A DNA stretch of 64,000 bases from Flavobacterium sp. ENC (GTDB taxonomy: Bacteria; Bacteroidota; Bacteroidia; Flavobacteriales; Flavobacteriaceae), in contig NZ_JAJMOY010000008.1 of assembly GCF_020991415.1 (NCBI RefSeq), forward strand, positions 1-64,000, in the 5' to 3' direction. Under the pieces are notes generated by a model. It was given only the letters and a program-made list of their open reading frames with translations. It did no database searches and was not told where the DNA came from. A program made the translations under genes and the position numbers. Positions 16,866-25,988 of this stretch are shown here, one piece after another. Numbering within the stretch: position 1 is the stretch's first letter; every line of letters starts with the position of its first letter.

Positions 16866-18395
16866 ATGAAAATCAACAAATCAACTTTCCTGTTAAAAGC
16901 AATTTTAACGGGAATACTACTTTTCCAATTCCATATTGGATTTTCGCAGGAAGAAAAAAACACTGAATTGTACAAAACAATTATGTCCAGGGACAGCCTG
17001 CTCTTTAACATTGGCTTCAATACTTGCGACATTTCACAATTTGAAAACCTTTTGAGTGACAACTTTGAGTTTTATCACGATAAAGACAGTATTTCCGACA
17101 AGGCTTTGTTCCTGAAAAATCTCAGAAAGGGTTTATGCGGCTCCGCCGGAACTTATCAATCCAGAAGATATTTGGTACCCAACAGTACAGAAGTTTATCC
17201 ACTGTACAAAAAAGGCGTTTTGTATGGTGCTTTACAAAACGGAATTCATCAGTTTTATGAAAAATCAGCAGCGAAAAATGAATCCCTTGCCAATGCAAAA
17301 GAAAATTTTGGCAGTACTTCCCGATTTACGCACGTTTGGTTATTGGAAAACGGTGTCTGGAAACTGAAACGTTCTTTTAGTTACGATCATCAGAGCGAAA
17401 ATACGGCAGGAACTAAAGCAAGCATTTTTGACAATGATCCCGAAATTGAAAAATGGCTGAAACAAAATAATATTCCAACGCTTGGAATTGGCGTTATCAA
17501 CAACGGAAAACTGCAGGAAATAAAAGTATACGGTGAACTCAAAAAAGGAGTTACAGCACCCTACAACACCATTTGGAATGTCGCTTCGTTAACCAAGCCC
17601 ATAACCGCAATAGTGGCTTTAAAACTGGTCAGTTCAGGAAAATGGGATTTAGACGAACCTGTGTACAAATACTGGACAGATCCGGATATTGCCCATGATC
17701 CGAACAACAAATTACTCACGACACGTATTATTTTAAGCCACCAGACTGGTTTTCCGAACTGGAGATTTATGAACGAATCGGGTAAGCTGGATTTTAAATT
17801 CAAACCCGGAACTAAATATCAATATTCAGGAGAAGGTTTGGAATATTTGAGAAAAGCGCTCGAAAGTAAATTTCATAAGACATTAAATCAGTTGGCTTCC
17901 GAACTGATATTCGATCCTCTAAAAATGACCGATACCCAATATTTCTGGGACAAAAAAACCGATGAATCAAGGTTTGCAACCGGATACGACAATAAGGGAA
18001 ATGCCTATGAAACCCATAAAAACACAACGGCAAATGCTGCCGACGATTTACTGACTACGATAGGAGATTACGGAACCTTTTTATGCAGTGTCCTGAACGG
18101 TGACGGTTTAACCAAAAAAGTTTTTGACGAGATGACTTCCAATCAGGTGGAGTCGGAAAAAGGCAAACATTTCGGCTTGGGTTTTGAAAAATATGATCTC
18201 GGAAACGGGGAGTATGCGTTATCGCACGGCGGTTCTGACCAAGGCGTTCAGACTCTTTTTTTCCTATTGCCGAAAACCAAACAAGGCCTGCTTATTTTCA
18301 CGAATGTGGATGATGGTTACAAAGTGTACGAGAAGTTACTTTTACACTACCTAGGTAAAAACGGAAAAAGACTGATTGATATTGAAACCAAATAA
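16866..18395 (+). CDS. NTF2-like domain fused to beta-lactamase-fold serine hydrolase
   Basis: A 509-residue secreted protein (signal peptide about 1-27). Residues about 30-175 form a DUF4440/NTF2-like domain (RDSLLFNIGFNTCDISQFENLL, then FTHVWLLENGVWKLKRSFSYDH). Residues about 190-500 form a class C beta-lactamase-like serine hydrolase with Ser241-Leu-Thr-Lys244 (ASLTKPIT) and the HGGS motif at His454. The second catalytic motif reads Tyr320-Ser-Gly322 where the family usually has Tyr-x-Asn. The downstream 160-residue gene is a stand-alone copy of the N-terminal domain. Confidence 0.85.
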   Translation: MKINKSTFLLKAILTGILLFQFHIGFSQEEKNTELYKTIMSRDSLLFNIGFNTCDISQFENLLSDNFEFYHDKDSISDKALFLKNLRKGLCGSAGTYQSRRYLVPNSTEVYPLYKKGVLYGALQNGIHQFYEKSAAKNESLANAKENFGSTSRFTHVWLLENGVWKLKRSFSYDHQSENTAGTKASIFDNDPEIEKWLKQNNIPTLGIGVINNGKLQEIKVYGELKKGVTAPYNTIWNVASLTKPITAIVALKLVSSGKWDLDEPVYKYWTDPDIAHDPNNKLLTTRIILSHQTGFPNWRFMNESGKLDFKFKPGTKYQYSGEGLEYLRKALESKFHKTLNQLASELIFDPLKMTDTQYFWDKKTDESRFATGYDNKGNAYETHKNTTANAADDLLTTIGDYGTFLCSVLNGDGLTKKVFDEMTSNQVESEKGKHFGLGFEKYDLGNGEYALSHGGSDQGVQTLFFLLPKTKQGLLIFTNVDDGYKVYEKLLLHYLGKNGKRLIDIETK

Positions 18396-18417
18396 TTGAA
18401 GTCTTAAAAATTTAAAT

Positions 18418-18900
18418 ATGCTACCGATGATAAACATACTAGTTCTCTTTATGCTATTTTTAAGCAGAGAAGCATTAGCCCAGACAAAGAGTGAAGATCT
18501 AAAAACAGATCAGCTGAAAACTGAAATTATCAAAATGGACAGCCTGCTTTTTGATGTGGCATTCAATCAGTGCGATGCTGCTCTTTTTAAAAAAATAATA
18601 GGTGATGATGTCGAATTTTATGATGACCGATACGGATTTAACATCCCTTATGGCAACGAAATAAAAGCGTTGTCCGAAAATTACACCAGGGCGGAAAACA
18701 TAAAACGAAAATTAGACTTCTGCACCATCGATAAATTAGGAGATTTTGGCGCTGTACAAGTTGGCGAACATACTTTTTTTACGAATGATATTCCCGAAGG
18801 AACCGGAAAATTTATTCATATCTGGGAACGAAAGGGAAAAGAATGGAAATTGAAACGAATCGTTACTTACGGACACAAACCTTTCGAAAAAAACGCTTAG
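18418..18900 (+). CDS. Secreted NTF2-like (DUF4440) protein
   Basis: A 160-residue protein with a signal peptide ending near LSREALAQ. The rest is an NTF2-like domain closely following the N-terminal domain of the preceding gene: KMDSLLFDVAFNQCDAALFKKIIGDDVEFYDD against SRDSLLFNIGFNTCDISQFENLLSDNFEFYHD, and IHIWERKGKEWKLKRIVTYGHK against THVWLLENGVWKLKRSFSYDHQ. It starts 22 bp after that gene, probably in one transcript. The function is unknown; many such domains bind small ligands. Confidence 0.8.
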   Translation: MLPMINILVLFMLFLSREALAQTKSEDLKTDQLKTEIIKMDSLLFDVAFNQCDAALFKKIIGDDVEFYDDRYGFNIPYGNEIKALSENYTRAENIKRKLDFCTIDKLGDFGAVQVGEHTFFTNDIPEGTGKFIHIWERKGKEWKLKRIVTYGHKPFEKNA

Positions 18901-19027
18901 TAAGACTCTTATTCTTATTCCTTTAAAATTAAATAAGAAAAAAAGGACCAACATTGAAACTAAATAAAAAATTAGTCGTCTAACAGATTAGCATACAAGA
19001 ATATATTTTTTTATTATCTTTAAAACT

Positions 19028-19038
19028 AATCATCAATC
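19028..19038 (+). promoter_or_regulatory. Shared leader motif, short copy, before the serine hydrolase-TPR gene
   Basis: AATCATCAATC, the core of the 16-base motif at 14804 and 16845, ending 3 bp before the ATG at 19042. A TATCTTTA close to the -7 consensus is at 19015-19022. Confidence 0.4.
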
Positions 19039-19041
19039 CTT

Positions 19042-20508
19042 ATGAAAAAACAATCAAACCGCTCTTTCTTAAAATCAATTACACTTTGTGCAATTGCATT
19101 TTTTACCATCAACCTGTCGTTTGCTCAGGACAAAGCAAAGCAAATCGACCAATTAATGAGCCGATATTCTGAATACGGACAACTTAACGGGTCGGTACTT
19201 GTTTCGGAACATGGAAAAGTAATCTTCAAAAAAGGATATGGTCTCGCGAATATGGAATGGAATATTCCGAACCAGCCGGATACCAAATTCAGGCTGGGTT
19301 CTATCAGTAAACAATTTACGGCGCTTTTAATTGTAAAGTTAGCGGAAGAAGGCAAATTAAAATTAGATGTGCCGATTACCACTTATTTACCGGAGTACCC
19401 AAAAGCAACCGGTGACAAAATTACCATTCATCATTTGCTGACACATACTTCGGGCATACCAAATTATACTTCGTTTCCTGATTTTTTCAAAGATAAGAGC
19501 CGAAACCCTTTTACACCGCAGGATTTTGTAAAGACATTTCAGGACTTACCACTTGAATTTACACCGGGTGAAAAATTTAATTACAGCAATTCCGGGTATT
19601 TTTTGCTGGGTTATATTATTGAAAAAATCACAGCTAAATCGTACGAGCAATACCTGCAGGAGACGATTCTGAATCCGTTGAAAATGACCAACACTGGCTA
19701 CGACCACAGCGATGTGATACTAAAAAACAGGGCTGCCGGTTATGAAAAAAGAGGGAAAGCCATTAGTAATGCTTCTTATATCGATATGAGTATTCCGTAT
19801 GCAGCAGGATCTTTGTACAGTACTGTTGAGGATTTATACCTTTGGGATCAGGCCTTGTATACGAATAAATTACTTTCACCAGCCTCTATGGATTTGCTCT
19901 ACAAACCTTATATCCGCACGGGTGATGAGGCTTATGGATACGGATGGTTTCTGGGAGAGTTTGCCAACGGTAAGGACAAACTAAAAGTGATCGAACATGG
20001 CGGCGGTATCAACGGTTTTAATACTATAATATCCCGCCTTCCGGCAGATAAAAACCTGGTTGTGATATTAAACAACACCGGAGGAACTGTTTTAGGAGAA
20101 ATGAATGAGGCAATCAGAGCTATTTTATACAACCAGCCCTATCAGCAACCAAAAAGATCCATTGCTTTAGAATTGCTGGATGTTTTTACGACAAAAGGAC
20201 TGAAGAGCGGGATTGATACCTATCAAAAATTAAAAAATGATCCGACTTACGGCATCAAAGAAGGGGACATCAATAGCGCGGGTTATCAATTGTTGCAAAC
20301 CGGAAAAACGAAAGAAGCTATAGAAGTATTTAAAATTAATGTTGCTGCTTTTCCTAAATCCGGAAATGTATATGACAGTTTGGGAGAAGCCTACCTGAAA
20401 GATGGCAACACCACACTCGCCATCGAAAATTATAAAAAATCTATAGAATTGGATCCGAAAAATGAAAGCGGAAAAAAAGTGCTGGAAGAAATTTCCAAAA
20501 AACAATAA
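19042..20508 (+). CDS. Serine hydrolase (beta-lactamase family) with C-terminal TPR
   Basis: A 488-residue secreted protein (signal peptide ending near LSFAQ). The class C beta-lactamase/penicillin-binding-like domain has Ser87-Ile-Ser-Lys90, Tyr181-Ser-Asn183 and HGGG at His319, so all three catalytic motifs are intact. From about 410 to 480 it carries TPR repeats (GKTKEAIEVFKINVAAFPKSGNVYDSLGEAYLKDGNTTLAIENYKKSIELDPKN). Likely an esterase or peptidase acting in the periplasm; the substrate is unknown. A terminator follows at 20529-20572. Confidence 0.88.
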   Translation: MKKQSNRSFLKSITLCAIAFFTINLSFAQDKAKQIDQLMSRYSEYGQLNGSVLVSEHGKVIFKKGYGLANMEWNIPNQPDTKFRLGSISKQFTALLIVKLAEEGKLKLDVPITTYLPEYPKATGDKITIHHLLTHTSGIPNYTSFPDFFKDKSRNPFTPQDFVKTFQDLPLEFTPGEKFNYSNSGYFLLGYIIEKITAKSYEQYLQETILNPLKMTNTGYDHSDVILKNRAAGYEKRGKAISNASYIDMSIPYAAGSLYSTVEDLYLWDQALYTNKLLSPASMDLLYKPYIRTGDEAYGYGWFLGEFANGKDKLKVIEHGGGINGFNTIISRLPADKNLVVILNNTGGTVLGEMNEAIRAILYNQPYQQPKRSIALELLDVFTTKGLKSGIDTYQKLKNDPTYGIKEGDINSAGYQLLQTGKTKEAIEVFKINVAAFPKSGNVYDSLGEAYLKDGNTTLAIENYKKSIELDPKNESGKKVLEEISKKQ

Positions 20509-20528
20509 AAATAATCGTTAGTTGGTAA

Positions 20529-20572
20529 ACTCCGATAGCAGAGATTCAAACCTCTGTTATCGGAGTTTTTTT
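20529..20572 (+). terminator. Rho-independent terminator
   Basis: Hairpin ACTCCGATAGCAGAG / CTCTGTTATCGGAGT with one G-T pair and a T-run, 20 bp after the serine hydrolase-TPR gene. Confidence 0.85.
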
Positions 20573-20625
20573 ATTTGAAAATCATTATTTTAGCATCATT
20601 CTATTTTTACTTATAACGAAATACG

Positions 20626-21042
20626 ATGAAAGTTCACACCACCAACTACGAAAACACTTTTATTGAAGTGGCAGAAGATTGTCCTGCTGTGAGCGGGGAA
20701 ATCCCAAAACAGAAAGCAGAAGTCAGGACGATTGCGGCTATTGAATTTGAAATGATCAGCAAGCATCCTTATCAATACACCTCCGATGATGTTTTGTTTC
20801 AGGTTTTTGCAGACAAAAATGATCTGACAAAATCGGAATATGAGGAAGCCCGCGAAAAATTCTTTTCCAAAGGCCAGGCGTGCCTGCGTGCCTCTCCCTT
20901 AACCAAACGTTATGGCTGGGGTGTTCATCATAATGAAAAAGGGAAAATTGCCCTTTTCGGAAGGGAAACCGAAGACTATCAAAAGCTGCTAAACGATAAA
21001 AATCTGAAAGTGGTAAAGGCAATGCGGTCTTCGAGAAAATAA
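20626..21042 (+). CDS. DUF6157-like conserved protein
   Basis: A 138-residue cytosolic protein that I place in a family of small conserved proteins (DUF6157-like) from the opening HTTNYENTFIEVAEDCPAVSGEIP and the closing CLRASPLTKRYGWGVHHNEKGKIALFGRETEDYQKL. No catalytic motif is obvious and the function is unknown. It is a single gene between two terminators. Confidence 0.75.
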   Translation: MKVHTTNYENTFIEVAEDCPAVSGEIPKQKAEVRTIAAIEFEMISKHPYQYTSDDVLFQVFADKNDLTKSEYEEAREKFFSKGQACLRASPLTKRYGWGVHHNEKGKIALFGRETEDYQKLLNDKNLKVVKAMRSSRK

Positions 21043-21085
21043 TACAAAAAAGCAATATTCAAATACAGGTAATCGTAATCTTACG

Positions 21086-21131
21086 AACTCTGACAGTACA
21101 AATTAAAAATGTATTTGTCGGAGTTTTTTTT
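21086..21131 (+). terminator. Terminator of the DUF6157-like gene
   Basis: Imperfect hairpin (ACTCTGACAGTACA against TGTATTTGTCGGAGT) followed by eight T residues. Confidence 0.7.
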
Positions 21132-21264
21132 GTCTGAAAGTCATTTTTCAATTGAGCGTTTACAATAAAAAATACTATTTTAGCCGTGCCCGAAAAAACA
21201 ATTTTATAATCCCGGATCAACCCGATTTACAGCCATAAAAGCTGTAAGTAATTTCGAAAAACCT

Positions 21265-21717
21265 ATGAAAAATTTACAAAAACTTTCCTTTTTGATTTTA
21301 ATCTTAGTGCTCTTTGTGCCGTCTGTTTGTCTTTCTCAGACTTCTTCTGCAAATGTGCCGCTGCCTTCCCAACAAAACACAATCATAGTCAACAAAATTA
21401 TTGAAGCCACCAATTACAAAACTTATTTTGTTGATTATTGTTTAGGTAAAATAAACGAAACTGCTTCTAAAGAAAAATGGAACGACCAGAAAACCACGGC
21501 CATTACAGAAACCATTAATTTTAAAAACTTTAGGGAAGCCGTTTATAATATGTTTGCTTTTTATAATGAAGTCGAATTAGAGACGTTATTAAAAACATAC
21601 GAAAAAGACAGCGCCTATCAAACGACAAATGCCATGACAACCAACAAAGTCCTTCTTAATAACCTGGATATTTATGCCAGGGATGTTGCTAAGGGAAAAT
21701 ATTTGCTTTCTAAGTAA
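21265..21717 (+). CDS. Secreted hypothetical protein
   Basis: A 150-residue protein with a signal peptide (MKNLQKLSFLILILVLFVPS, cleavage near LSQT). The mature part is helical, with KTYFVDYCLGKINETASKEKWND and NFREAVYNMFAFYNEVELETLL. I do not recognise the family. It is a lone plus-strand gene ending at a bidirectional terminator. Confidence 0.65.
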   Translation: MKNLQKLSFLILILVLFVPSVCLSQTSSANVPLPSQQNTIIVNKIIEATNYKTYFVDYCLGKINETASKEKWNDQKTTAITETINFKNFREAVYNMFAFYNEVELETLLKTYEKDSAYQTTNAMTTNKVLLNNLDIYARDVAKGKYLLSK

Positions 21718-21718
21718 A

Positions 21719-21762
21719 AAAAAGCGGGAAGAAAAGTTTGGCACTTTTCTTCCCGCTTTTTT
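21719..21762. terminator. Bidirectional terminator
   Basis: Strong perfect hairpin AAAAGCGGGAAGAAAAGT / ACTTTTCTTCCCGCTTTT between the secreted hypothetical protein and the converging penicillin acylase gene. Confidence 0.9.
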
Positions 21763-21843
21763 AAGGTTCTAAGGAGCAAAGGCACATAGGTTCTAAGGTT
21801 TTTAAACTTGGAATTTGGAATTTAAACCTTGGAATTTCAAACC

Positions 21844-24237
21844 TTATTTCCCCGGTTTCAATACCAGTTTGGTTGACGTTTTTATGATTTCCTCTTTGTT
21901 CATTTTCATTTTTCTGAATTTGCCGGCGTTATACATTTCGGCCTGATCGTTATAATGTTTGCTGAACTGATTTCCGGATTGTCCTGTTGGCAAAATGCTC
22001 CAGCTGTTTTCAATATCAGAGAAATCGACAATTCTTCTGGTGGAAGGTCCGCCTTTTACATAATATTTCCCTTCAGCCGTATAACCAAAAAACTGATTGT
22101 TGATTACCTCATTGGATCCCGGATCTGCAAAAGGTCCGACATTAAAGAGTTTGCGCAGAGCGGCTATTTTTCCTAACGGATGTTCATGTTCTACAGTATG
22201 TACTTTTCCCCAGTTCCAACCTGAAACCTGATTACCCAACTGTTTTTGAAGCGCCGAAATGGCCTCATGAAATGATTTTGTAACAATCTCATTTCTGGTT
22301 TCTTTTTTGTTTTTTGTTTTAATATTATCCCACCACACTGAATTTTCATCGGTGATCTGTTTCGCAATAATTTGCTTTCCTAAATGAGTCCCCAGGAACA
22401 CATTGAAACTATCCTCTCCTATTTCGTCTTCAAAGGTATTTTTGAGATACAGATAAATCCATTTATTGTAAATTGTTGGTGCAATGTCTTCGGTATTGTG
22501 GCTTCCATTCCAGGATTTCAGCGCTGTAATGGCCTGTTTTTCTTCTGCAGAAATAGAATTACTATTTAAACAGGAAATCAGACTTGCAACCGTCACGGGA
22601 ACAACAGCAGAGGTATTATCGTAGATCATTTTACTAATAGCTTCCTTGTCCCAATCTGATTTTGGTTCTAATAATCCGGAAATTCTTTTCGCACGATCCT
22701 CCGGCAGGTAATATCCGGGATACAAATACCCGTCAACTGCTTCCGGCTGATTATTGGCCGAATACACATATCCCCATTTTGGGTTTTCTGCTGATGGATT
22801 TTTCGAAAAATCTAAGTATTCGGTGATATCATCTTTACCACTCGCACCATCTAAGATGAAGAATGAGTTCACGCCTTTATTGTGCTTATACAATTTGCCT
22901 GTTGCCCACCATGCTACATTTCCTTTGGCATCGCCATACATCACATTCAGTCCCGGAGCGGCAACCAATTGAACCGATTTTCTAAAATCAGCTTTGCTTT
23001 TAGCATGAGAAAGTCCATAGATAGCATCCAGAATCTGAATCGGCTGCTGTGTATAAATCCATGACATTGCAATCGGATTTTTGCGGTCTAAATTTTCCAG
23101 TACATCATTCATGATTGGTCCGTGGCGGCTTGATTTAAACGTCACCACCACATCTGATGTGTCTTTTACTTTTATGGTTTTTTTTATGGTCTCGTAGGTA
23201 TTAAAACCCGTTGGCGTCTGATATTGACCGGGGTCTCCCTGTTTGTTTGTTTCTTTATAAAAATCGATATCATCATTTTCGAACATTGTCAGTCCATACG
23301 CATAATCGCGGTTGTGTGCCAATAACGGAAACGGCGTTCCGGCAAGATAGCAGCCATATATTTCATATTTTGGCGTTACCAGATGGGCTTCATACCAGGT
23401 TCCCGGCTGCGAAAATCCGATATGCGGATCATTGGCAAAAATAACTTTTCCGCTTTTTGTTTTATGAGGTCCTACCACCCAGCTGTTACTGCCCACAAAT
23501 GGAGGAATCGGAGATTTATCTAACAAGGACGCTACCGATTTTGCAATCGTGTTGTATTCTTCTAAATTTTCTTTCGAACTCTTAATCTGTGTGGTATTAA
23601 ATTCACCTTCAATTCCCAGATCTTTCAGGTATGCTGCACCATATTTGTTGCGGATGTCCGTCAATAACGGATCCGTTTTTTGAGCCATTGCAAAACTAAA
23701 AGACATATATCCGAAAATATTATAAACATCTTTTATAGTGAATTTTTCTTTTTTCACCCCCACCAATGTAAATTCAAGCGGTGTTGTCCCTTCTTCTAAA
23801 TATTGGTTAATCCCATCTAAATAGGCCATTGTCAACTGATAACTCTGGCTTGTCTTGTCTAATTTGGCAATGGCTTTATCGGATGCTTCTTCAATCCCAA
23901 TTCCGGAGAAAAGCAAATCATTTTTAAGCGCTACCGATCCGAAAATCTCAGACAATCTTCCCGGGGCAATTCGGCGCAGCAATTCCATTTGCCATAATCT
24001 TTCCTGTGCGTGTACATATCCCAAAGCCGTCATCGCATCTTTTTCTGAATCTGCATAAATGTGGGGAACTCCAAAGTCATCGAAGTAGACTGTTGTTTCC
24101 TTCTGCAGGTTTTTCAGTTCCAGTTCTCCACCATATTTGGGCTTCAGGTGGAATATATAACCACACAAGCCAATTCCGAGAGCAACAATTAAGATCAATA
24201 AAACCAACAGGATTTTTTTAATTTTTCTCATATTCAA
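21844..24237 (-). CDS. Penicillin acylase family protein
   Basis: A 797-residue N-terminal-nucleophile hydrolase. It has an N-terminal membrane helix/signal at about 7-29, then the alpha chain (DDFGVPHIYADSEKDAMTALGYVHAQERLWQMELLRR). The autoprocessing site precedes Ser250 in FVGSNSWVVGPHKTKSGK, followed by ANDPHIG. The spacer-beta chain ends with the family motif near GPSTRRIVDF and LPTGQSGN. Such enzymes cleave amides such as penicillin or acyl-homoserine lactones; the substrate here cannot be told. It is a single gene. Confidence 0.92.
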   Translation of the reverse strand: MNMRKIKKILLVLLILIVALGIGLCGYIFHLKPKYGGELELKNLQKETTVYFDDFGVPHIYADSEKDAMTALGYVHAQERLWQMELLRRIAPGRLSEIFGSVALKNDLLFSGIGIEEASDKAIAKLDKTSQSYQLTMAYLDGINQYLEEGTTPLEFTLVGVKKEKFTIKDVYNIFGYMSFSFAMAQKTDPLLTDIRNKYGAAYLKDLGIEGEFNTTQIKSSKENLEEYNTIAKSVASLLDKSPIPPFVGSNSWVVGPHKTKSGKVIFANDPHIGFSQPGTWYEAHLVTPKYEIYGCYLAGTPFPLLAHNRDYAYGLTMFENDDIDFYKETNKQGDPGQYQTPTGFNTYETIKKTIKVKDTSDVVVTFKSSRHGPIMNDVLENLDRKNPIAMSWIYTQQPIQILDAIYGLSHAKSKADFRKSVQLVAAPGLNVMYGDAKGNVAWWATGKLYKHNKGVNSFFILDGASGKDDITEYLDFSKNPSAENPKWGYVYSANNQPEAVDGYLYPGYYLPEDRAKRISGLLEPKSDWDKEAISKMIYDNTSAVVPVTVASLISCLNSNSISAEEKQAITALKSWNGSHNTEDIAPTIYNKWIYLYLKNTFEDEIGEDSFNVFLGTHLGKQIIAKQITDENSVWWDNIKTKNKKETRNEIVTKSFHEAISALQKQLGNQVSGWNWGKVHTVEHEHPLGKIAALRKLFNVGPFADPGSNEVINNQFFGYTAEGKYYVKGGPSTRRIVDFSDIENSWSILPTGQSGNQFSKHYNDQAEMYNAGKFRKMKMNKEEIIKTSTKLVLKPGK

Positions 24238-24345
24238 AAAAGTATAGACAATGACATTTAATAATGATGTAACTAAAAGGAAGAATCATGTAAGAAACCT
24301 TTCTTTTAAAATCCTAAATTTATGTATTAAAACCAATACTTTACA

Positions 24346-25902
24346 ATGTCAATCTATAAAAAAATAATAATCGGTGTAATTTCGGTCTTCCTTTTTGTGA
24401 TTTTCCTCAATATTGGTCTCAATTATTGGATAAAAAAACAATTACCCGTAATTATTGATGAGAAAAACAACACGGCCTATAACATCAATTATGAGAAAAT
24501 TGAAGTCTCACTGATGTCCCGAAATATTTATGCAACGACCTTATTAGTACATCCTAAAAATCAGCCGAAAGACAGTAAAAACGGACTCTATGCCAAAATC
24601 GAATCGGTTACTATCAAACATTTTAATATTTGGGACCTGGTCTTCCGTGATATTATCCAGGCCGAAAGTATTGTCATAGATCAGCCCCGTGTCATCTTAT
24701 ATAAAAAAGGGGAAAAATTGCTGAATAACAACAAAAGTATTCAGACCCAAATTATTGAACCTTTTCGAAAAATAATAGCTGTAAGGAATATTTATCTTAA
24801 CGACGGCACTGTAGATGTGGTTTCTTTAAACACCAACAAACCGATTTTTAATGTCAAAAAAATTATCCTGAAACTGGAAGGTATTTTGATTACCGACGCT
24901 ACCTTAAAAGAAAAGATTCCAATTCAATACGAAAAATACACCTTGGTCTGTGATAGCCTGTATTACAAACCGAGTTCTTTTTACCGAATCGATATTGGCA
25001 AAATTATCACCGAAAACAACTTTGTGAAAATCAATAAATTTTCGCTTCTGCCCGAATATTCCAGAAAGGTTTTTGTTCAGAAACTGGAAAAGGAAAAAGA
25101 CATCTATACCTTAAAAGTAGATTCCGCCAACATCAACAATCTGAAATGGGGCTTCAAAAACGATCGTTTTTTCTTTAATGCTTCTTCGGTTGTTATGGAT
25201 CATTTTGATGCTAATATTTACCGCAGTAAAATCCCCAAAGATGATTTAAGCAAAAAATACCTGTATAACAATTTATTGAGAAAAATCAAATTCCCAATGA
25301 AGATTGATTCTTTGCTGATTCGAAAATCAAAATTGGTTTATGAGGAAGAAATTGATTTTTCCAAAGGTCCGGGGATTTTGACTTTTGATCATTTTAATCT
25401 TCAGGCAAATAATCTTCAAAGCGGTTTCGGACTAAAAAAGGCCGCTGATGTAAAAATTGCTATTGACTGCAGGTTTATGAAAACCTCCCCTTTTCATGTG
25501 AACTGGAATTTTAATGTCCTGGATGTAAAAGACAGTTTTCATATTCGGGGAAAGATCTCCAATTTTGATGTGGCTGCCATGGCCCAATTTACCAGACCCT
25601 ATATCAATACTTCTTTCACCGGAACTTTTAAAACGTACAGTTTTGATTTTTACGGAAATGATGTGGCGGCAAAAGGAAATGCATCATTGGTTTATGACGA
25701 CCTGAAAGTCAAACTTTACAAAAAGAAAAACCCGGAAAAGGAAGCAAAATTAAAAAGTGCTATTGCCAATTTACTGGTGAAAAACGATTCGGATCATAAA
25801 GCGAAGAAAGCTGATGTTGAATTAAAACGAATTCCCGAAAAGTCATTTTACAACTTTCTATGGCGCAGTGTAGCCGAATCTCTCAAGAAAATTTTGATCT
25901 AA
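24346..25902 (+). CDS. AsmA-like (DUF748-type) membrane-anchored protein
   Basis: A 518-residue protein with one N-terminal membrane helix (about 5-28) and a long beta-rich extracytoplasmic part of the AsmA/DUF748 kind: NIYATTLLVHPKNQPKDSKN, SIVIDQPRVILYKKGEKL, VRNIYLNDGTVDVV, DVKDSFHIRGKISNFDVAAMAQFTRPYINTSFTGTFKTY. Such proteins are thought to act in envelope lipid transport or assembly. The call rests on fold-like patterns, not on a clear motif. A terminator at 25915-25945 follows, then the cysteine-rich barrel protein. Confidence 0.65.
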   Translation: MSIYKKIIIGVISVFLFVIFLNIGLNYWIKKQLPVIIDEKNNTAYNINYEKIEVSLMSRNIYATTLLVHPKNQPKDSKNGLYAKIESVTIKHFNIWDLVFRDIIQAESIVIDQPRVILYKKGEKLLNNNKSIQTQIIEPFRKIIAVRNIYLNDGTVDVVSLNTNKPIFNVKKIILKLEGILITDATLKEKIPIQYEKYTLVCDSLYYKPSSFYRIDIGKIITENNFVKINKFSLLPEYSRKVFVQKLEKEKDIYTLKVDSANINNLKWGFKNDRFFFNASSVVMDHFDANIYRSKIPKDDLSKKYLYNNLLRKIKFPMKIDSLLIRKSKLVYEEEIDFSKGPGILTFDHFNLQANNLQSGFGLKKAADVKIAIDCRFMKTSPFHVNWNFNVLDVKDSFHIRGKISNFDVAAMAQFTRPYINTSFTGTFKTYSFDFYGNDVAAKGNASLVYDDLKVKLYKKKNPEKEAKLKSAIANLLVKNDSDHKAKKADVELKRIPEKSFYNFLWRSVAESLKKILI

Positions 25903-25914
25903 AATTTTAAATCA

Positions 25915-25945
25915 CTCAAAAACCTGATATATGTCAGGTTTTGAG
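25915..25945 (+). terminator. Terminator after the AsmA-like gene
   Basis: Hairpin CTCAAAAACCTGAT / GTCAGGTTTTGAG with a nearby T-run (CTTTTTT). Confidence 0.8.
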
Positions 25946-25988
25946 ACAATCTTTTTTACAACATTTGCTCTTTTAACTCAAAAAGCAA

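Noticed and set aside
18912-18939. Terminator after the NTF2 gene
   Set aside because: There is a TTCTTATT/AATAAGAA stem but it is followed by an A-run, not a T-run, on the plus strand.
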